The notes beneath the pieces are model-generated. The model was given only the letters and a program-made list of their open reading frames with translations. It was not told the DNA's origin and did no database searches. Source: Methanoculleus sp. UBA374 (GTDB lineage Archaea > Halobacteriota > Methanomicrobia > Methanomicrobiales > Methanoculleaceae). From it: a stretch of 64,000 bases of DNA. Of this stretch, positions 60,424 to 64,000 are shown piece after piece. The stretch's first letter is position 1; every line of letters starts with the position of its first letter. The stretch covers positions 1 through 64,000 of the forward strand of contig DAYL01000032.1 of the NCBI GenBank assembly GCA_002508705.1, in the 5' to 3' direction. The position numbers and the translations under genes are program-made.

Positions 60424-62238
60424 TTACACCATATCGTCGAGTCTCAGGCGGGGAGCAATGCCCATGCTCTTCATCTCATCGAGGAGGAGTTTGAAAGCGT
60501 AACTCATCTCGACGGGGTAGATGTCGGTTTCGCTGCCGCAGGCAAGACACCGCGTGACCTTTCTCTTCCGGTCGAGCATCGCCACCATGCCGCACTTCGC
60601 ACAGACCCACTGGGTCACCTTATCTGACTCGTCGAGCAGCCGCTCTTTTAAGGCCATGGCCGCACCGTGACCGATCATCACATCCCGCTCCATCTCACCG
60701 AACCGGAGACCGCCCTCACGGGCACGCCCTTCGGTCGGCTGGCGGGTGAGCACCTGCACGGGGCCGCGCGACCGCGCATGCATCTTGCTCGATACCATGT
60801 GGTAGAGTTTCTGGTAGTAAATGACACCCATGTAGATGTCGGCGTCGAACTGCCGGCCGGTTATGCCGTCGTACATCACTTCGCGGCCGTTGTGGGAGAA
60901 ACCGAGTTCCTTGAGCGAATGCCGAAGGTCGGCCTCGCGTTCGCCGCGGAACGCCGTCGCATCGATCCGGCGGCCCTCGAGGGAGCCGACCTTGCCGCCC
61001 AGCATCTCGAGCATATGCCCGATGGTCATACGGCTCGGGACTGCATGGGGGTTGATGATCAGGTCGGGCGTCATGCCCGACTCGGTGAACGGCATGTCCG
61101 CCGAAGGCTGGATGAGCCCGATGACACCCTTCTGACCGTGCCGGGACGCGAACTTGTCGCCGATCTCCGGTATCCGGAGGTCCCGGGTCCGGACCTTTAC
61201 GAGGCGCGAGGAGTTCTCGCCCTCCGTGATGATGACGGTATCCACGATACCGTGTTCGTTGCTCCGCATCGTGACCGAAGTGTCGCGCCGTTTCTCGACG
61301 GAGATCAACTCGCTTGTCGGTTCCTCAAGGAACCTCGGCGGAGAGGTCTTTCCGATCAGCACATCCTTCTCGCGGACGACCGTCTCGGGGTTGATGACGC
61401 CGTCGACATCGAGGTTCGCGTAGTACTCGGCACCGTGCGCGCCGGAGACTTCTTCGTCCGGGATCTCGATCCGGTCGACCTGGCCGCCGGGGTAGCGCCG
61501 CTCCTCGCCGTCGTAGGTGCGGAAGAAGTGCGAGCGCCCGAGGCCCCGGTCGATGGAAGCCTGATTCATGATCAGAGCGTCTTCAATGTTGAAGCCTTCA
61601 TACGAGATGATCGCAACGACGAAATTCTGGCCCGCAGGCCGTTCGTCGGAGCCGATCACGTCGGAGGTCTGGGTATAGGTGAGCGGCTTCTGGACATAGT
61701 GGAGCAGGTGCCCCCGGGTATCGGGGCGGAGCTTCATGTTTGCCGCCCCGAACCCGAGCGCCTGCTTGACCATCCCGGCACCCATGGTGACCCGGGGACT
61801 TGCGTTGTGCTCGGGGAAGGGGACGTGCGCCGCACCGATCCCGAGGATGAGCGAGGGGTCGATCTCGAGATGCGTATGCTCGGGGGTAAGGTCCTCTTCG
61901 TTGATGGCGATGTAGAGGTCTTCCTCCTCCTCGGCGTCGACAAACTCAATCGCGCCCTTGTGAACGAGATCCACAAAAGCCATCTCACCGTTTCGGAGCT
62001 GCTCGATGTCGTCTTCGGTCACCTGCGGCCTGCCGTCGCGCACCACGATCAATGGGCGGCGCGCCCTTCCGCGATCGGTGTGAATGATGACATCGTTGTT
62101 GAACTCCTTGTAGGAGACATTGACCTCGCCGGAGATCTCGCCGTGTCGACGCATATCGCGCATCCGGGCGACAAGGTCACGGGGGTCGTCCACAAGCCCG
62201 ATCAGGGCTCCGTCGACGAAGACACGCGACTGCCTCAT
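60424..62238 (-). CDS. rpoB1: DNA-directed RNA polymerase subunit B' (Rpo2C)
   Basis: 604 residues, the C-terminal half of the second-largest subunit. [40 protein letters not shown] and [20 protein letters not shown] are the conserved core. A zinc site near the C-terminus is [11 protein letters not shown] with CLACGSE. In this lineage subunit B is split into B'' and B', and this gene's ATG overlaps the rpoB2 stop by 4 bases. Confidence 0.97.
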   Translation of the reverse strand: MRQSRVFVDGALIGLVDDPRDLVARMRDMRRHGEISGEVNVSYKEFNNDVIIHTDRGRARRPLIVVRDGRPQVTEDDIEQLRNGEMAFVDLVHKGAIEFVDAEEEEDLYIAINEEDLTPEHTHLEIDPSLILGIGAAHVPFPEHNASPRVTMGAGMVKQALGFGAANMKLRPDTRGHLLHYVQKPLTYTQTSDVIGSDERPAGQNFVVAIISYEGFNIEDALIMNQASIDRGLGRSHFFRTYDGEERRYPGGQVDRIEIPDEEVSGAHGAEYYANLDVDGVINPETVVREKDVLIGKTSPPRFLEEPTSELISVEKRRDTSVTMRSNEHGIVDTVIITEGENSSRLVKVRTRDLRIPEIGDKFASRHGQKGVIGLIQPSADMPFTESGMTPDLIINPHAVPSRMTIGHMLEMLGGKVGSLEGRRIDATAFRGEREADLRHSLKELGFSHNGREVMYDGITGRQFDADIYMGVIYYQKLYHMVSSKMHARSRGPVQVLTRQPTEGRAREGGLRFGEMERDVMIGHGAAMALKERLLDESDKVTQWVCAKCGMVAMLDRKRKVTRCLACGSETDIYPVEMSYAFKLLLDEMKSMGIAPRLRLDDMV

Positions 62239-63776
62239 GCCGTCTCCCTCCGGAGGGCAATGACGCCTATATCATAGAGAATATTCTTCACTTCCTCTTC
62301 ATCGATGACGCCCTTACTGATCTCGACCATCTGGGCGAAGTTCTTTACCAGACCACAATTCGGACCCTCAGGGGTCTCGCTCGGACAGATCCGGCCCCAC
62401 TGAGTCGGATGCAGGTCACGGGCCTCGAAGTGCGGCTGCGAACGGGAGAGCGGGGAGATCACGCGCCGGAGGTGCGAGAGCACCGCCATGTGGTCTACCC
62501 GGTCCAGGAGCTGCGAGACGCCGGTGCGCCCGCCCACCCAGTTGCCGGTGGCAAGCGGGTGCAGCAGCCGTTCGGTCAGAACGTCCGCGCGCACGGCGGT
62601 GCCGATCGAGAGGTCGCGGTGACGCATGCTGGCCCGTTCGAGTTGATACTTCACGTCTCTTGTCAGGCGGTTTAACGAGATCCGGAAGAGGTCTTCCATA
62701 AGGTCGCCGGCAAGTTTCAGCCGTTTATTCGAGTAGTGGTCCTTATCGTCGATCCGGCGCCGGTCAAGCACCAGGTCGAAACAGGCTTCGGCCATCCGGC
62801 CGAGGAAATGCGCTTTTGCGAGGCGGACACCCTCGACCGCCGCGCGGTATCCGGGGTCCTCCTCTTTCAAGCCCACCGGCATCAGGTAGTTTAAGTGCGG
62901 GAGGAGGTAGTTATCGAGGACGAACTCCGCCCGTTTGCGCTGGTAGTCGCGGGTCTGGTTCGGGGCGAGTTTCTTCCCGACGTACATGACGCCGTCGTCG
63001 ACCGTGTCGCACTCGCTCTCCTCCAGGTTCTGCATCATGAAGGTGAGGATCTCCTCGTCGGTGGAGACCGCCTCCACGATGTCGTGGTCGCCCTGGAGCC
63101 CCAGCGCCCGCATCAGGTCGACGAAGCGAAGGTGCCCGGCGACCGAGGGGAACGAGACCTCAAGCAGGTTCTTCCTGTTGCGCTCGACGATCACAAGCGC
63201 ACGGTAACCCCGGAACTGCGAAAAGACCTTTGCGACGTAGATCCGCTCGTTGTAGCGCTCGGTAAACTCGGTCATGATCTTGTTCGAGGCAAGGTCCTCA
63301 AGCGTCATCAGCACCCGCTCCGTACCGTTGACGATGAAGTAACCGCCGGGATCGAGGGGATCTTCACCGTGCTCGGTTCGCTCGGCGTCGCTCATGTTGT
63401 AGAGGTTGCAGGCGGCCGAGCCCACCATCACCGGCAGCTGCCCGATGGTGGTGACGATCGGGTCCGATCGAACGTCGCCCTGGACGAGCGTCATCGCAAG
63501 TTGAATGGGTGCCGCATACGTGAGGTTCCGGAGGCGCGCCTCACTCGGAAAGAGCTCGGACTGCGAGCCGTCTGCCTCACGGACAAGCGGCTTTTTCACC
63601 TCAATCTTACCCAGCTCAACCCATACGGCCTCTTTACCTTTACCACGGGTCTCGATATCGGTCTCGATAACACGCTGTTCATCGACGACCTTCTGGAGGT
63701 TGTGCAGAAGAAAGTAGTTGTAAGAATCTAACTGGTGACGTGCTACGTGTTCCCGTGAAAAGTATGCTCTCGACAA
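62235..63776 (-). CDS. rpoB2: DNA-directed RNA polymerase subunit B'' (Rpo2N)
   Basis: 513 residues, the N-terminal half of the second-largest subunit. [20 protein letters not shown] at the start, [20 protein letters not shown] in the protrusion and [20 protein letters not shown] near the end are typical. The best start I can offer is the TTG at 63774-63776; no ATG or GTG lies in the right place, and the frame is open a little further upstream, so the true start may be a few codons longer. It follows rpoH by about 43 bases. Confidence 0.94.
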   Translation of the reverse strand: MSRAYFSREHVARHQLDSYNYFLLHNLQKVVDEQRVIETDIETRGKGKEAVWVELGKIEVKKPLVREADGSQSELFPSEARLRNLTYAAPIQLAMTLVQGDVRSDPIVTTIGQLPVMVGSAACNLYNMSDAERTEHGEDPLDPGGYFIVNGTERVLMTLEDLASNKIMTEFTERYNERIYVAKVFSQFRGYRALVIVERNRKNLLEVSFPSVAGHLRFVDLMRALGLQGDHDIVEAVSTDEEILTFMMQNLEESECDTVDDGVMYVGKKLAPNQTRDYQRKRAEFVLDNYLLPHLNYLMPVGLKEEDPGYRAAVEGVRLAKAHFLGRMAEACFDLVLDRRRIDDKDHYSNKRLKLAGDLMEDLFRISLNRLTRDVKYQLERASMRHRDLSIGTAVRADVLTERLLHPLATGNWVGGRTGVSQLLDRVDHMAVLSHLRRVISPLSRSQPHFEARDLHPTQWGRICPSETPEGPNCGLVKNFAQMVEISKGVIDEEEVKNILYDIGVIALRRETA

Positions 63777-63819
63777 AACACTTCTATCTAACAGATGGAT
63801 CAGCTCCCGGCCTAATGTA

Positions 63820-64000
63820 TTATTTCTTCGGTCTCTTCACGACGAGGCGATACGCCTCGGCTCTGCCCGCCGTACGACTTTCACGGGTAATCCGGATGAC
63901 GTTCCCGACATCGGCCCCGATAGCTTTTACTGCAGGATCGTCGTGATAAATTTTAGGCAGTTGTTCTAAGGAGATATGGTACGTCGCAAGGAGGTCCGAA
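63820..64000 (-). CDS. rpoH: DNA-directed RNA polymerase subunit H (Rpo5), 5' end outside window
   Basis: The minus strand from the right edge reads 59 codons ending with TAA at 63820-63822. The sequence includes [20 protein letters not shown], then [20 protein letters not shown] and VKRPKK, the conserved C-terminal half of archaeal subunit H (Rpb5 homologue). Archaeal RpoH has about 75-80 residues, so only the first 15-20 are missing. It is normally first in the polymerase operon, as here. Confidence 0.9.
   Translation of the reverse strand, partial: SDLLATYHISLEQLPKIYHDDPAVKAIGADVGNVIRITRESRTAGRAEAYRLVVKRPKK

Overview
The window is from a euryarchaeal methanogen, most likely of the order Methanomicrobiales (Methanoculleus-like). 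The signs are a split archaeal RNA polymerase operon (rpoH, B'', B', A', A''), an archaeal CCA-adding enzyme and ThpR, an F420-type FrhB-like protein, Pilin_N-type pilins, a DUF3821 surface protein with a PGF-type C-terminal tail, and a methanogen-type anaerobic ribonucleotide reductase with its own NrdH-like redoxin. The DNA is mostly GC-rich. Bases 1-1670 and about 19280-19930 are clearly more AT-rich and look like accessory DNA. The taxonomic call is inference from gene content.

Layout. 1-2.2 kb: AT-rich accessory genes (partial membrane protein, beta-propeller protein) and a decayed PKD-like remnant. 2.2-10.1 kb: a peptide-modifying-type radical SAM enzyme with a tiny Cys-pair protein, a flavin reductase-like protein, a DUF475/TerC-like membrane protein, a CBS protein, a tandem array of five PEBP-family genes (one truncated), a phosphoribosyltransferase, RNase HI and TrmO. 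10.2-13.1 kb: Mrp/Nbp35 Fe-S carrier, then a wrecked type I restriction modification subunit beside an intact DUF1016 nuclease. 13.3-19.1 kb: nitrogen assimilation, with glnA divergent from a four-gene glutamate synthase operon whose domains are separate proteins and whose last gene is an FrhB-like F420/Fe-S protein. 20.4-20.6 kb holds a deleted pseudogene copy of that last gene.

20.9-43.1 kb is a cell-surface island. A 1204-aa secreted protein carries six SdrD-like domains. An eight-gene minus-strand operon runs from 35023 to 24985: DUF3821/PGF surface protein, transglutaminase-like membrane protein, PilB/TadA-type ATPase, PilC/TadC-type membrane protein and four pilin-like proteins. Divergent from it are ten tandem pilin genes that fall into four classes in the order A-B-C-D, A-B, A-B-C-D. 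They lie in two promoter units with related upstream regions, and an HTH-PAS-like regulator follows. This array is the best candidate in the window for an undescribed system: a modular, repeatedly duplicated heteromeric pilus set.

43.2-48.0 kb: a P1B metal ATPase with an AdcR/ZitR-like zinc-type MarR regulator and repeated operator-like sites, then cca and thpR. 48.1-54.4 kb: NrdH-like redoxin, an NrdD interrupted by two inteins and apparently lacking the usual C-terminal zinc/glycyl-radical motif, and a DUF1786 protein. 54.4-64 kb: a secreted protein of unknown function, then the minus-strand operon rpoH-rpoB2-rpoB1-rpoA1-rpoA2-rpl30e-nusA, entering from the right edge. No rRNA, tRNA, CRISPR array or complete insertion sequence was recognised.
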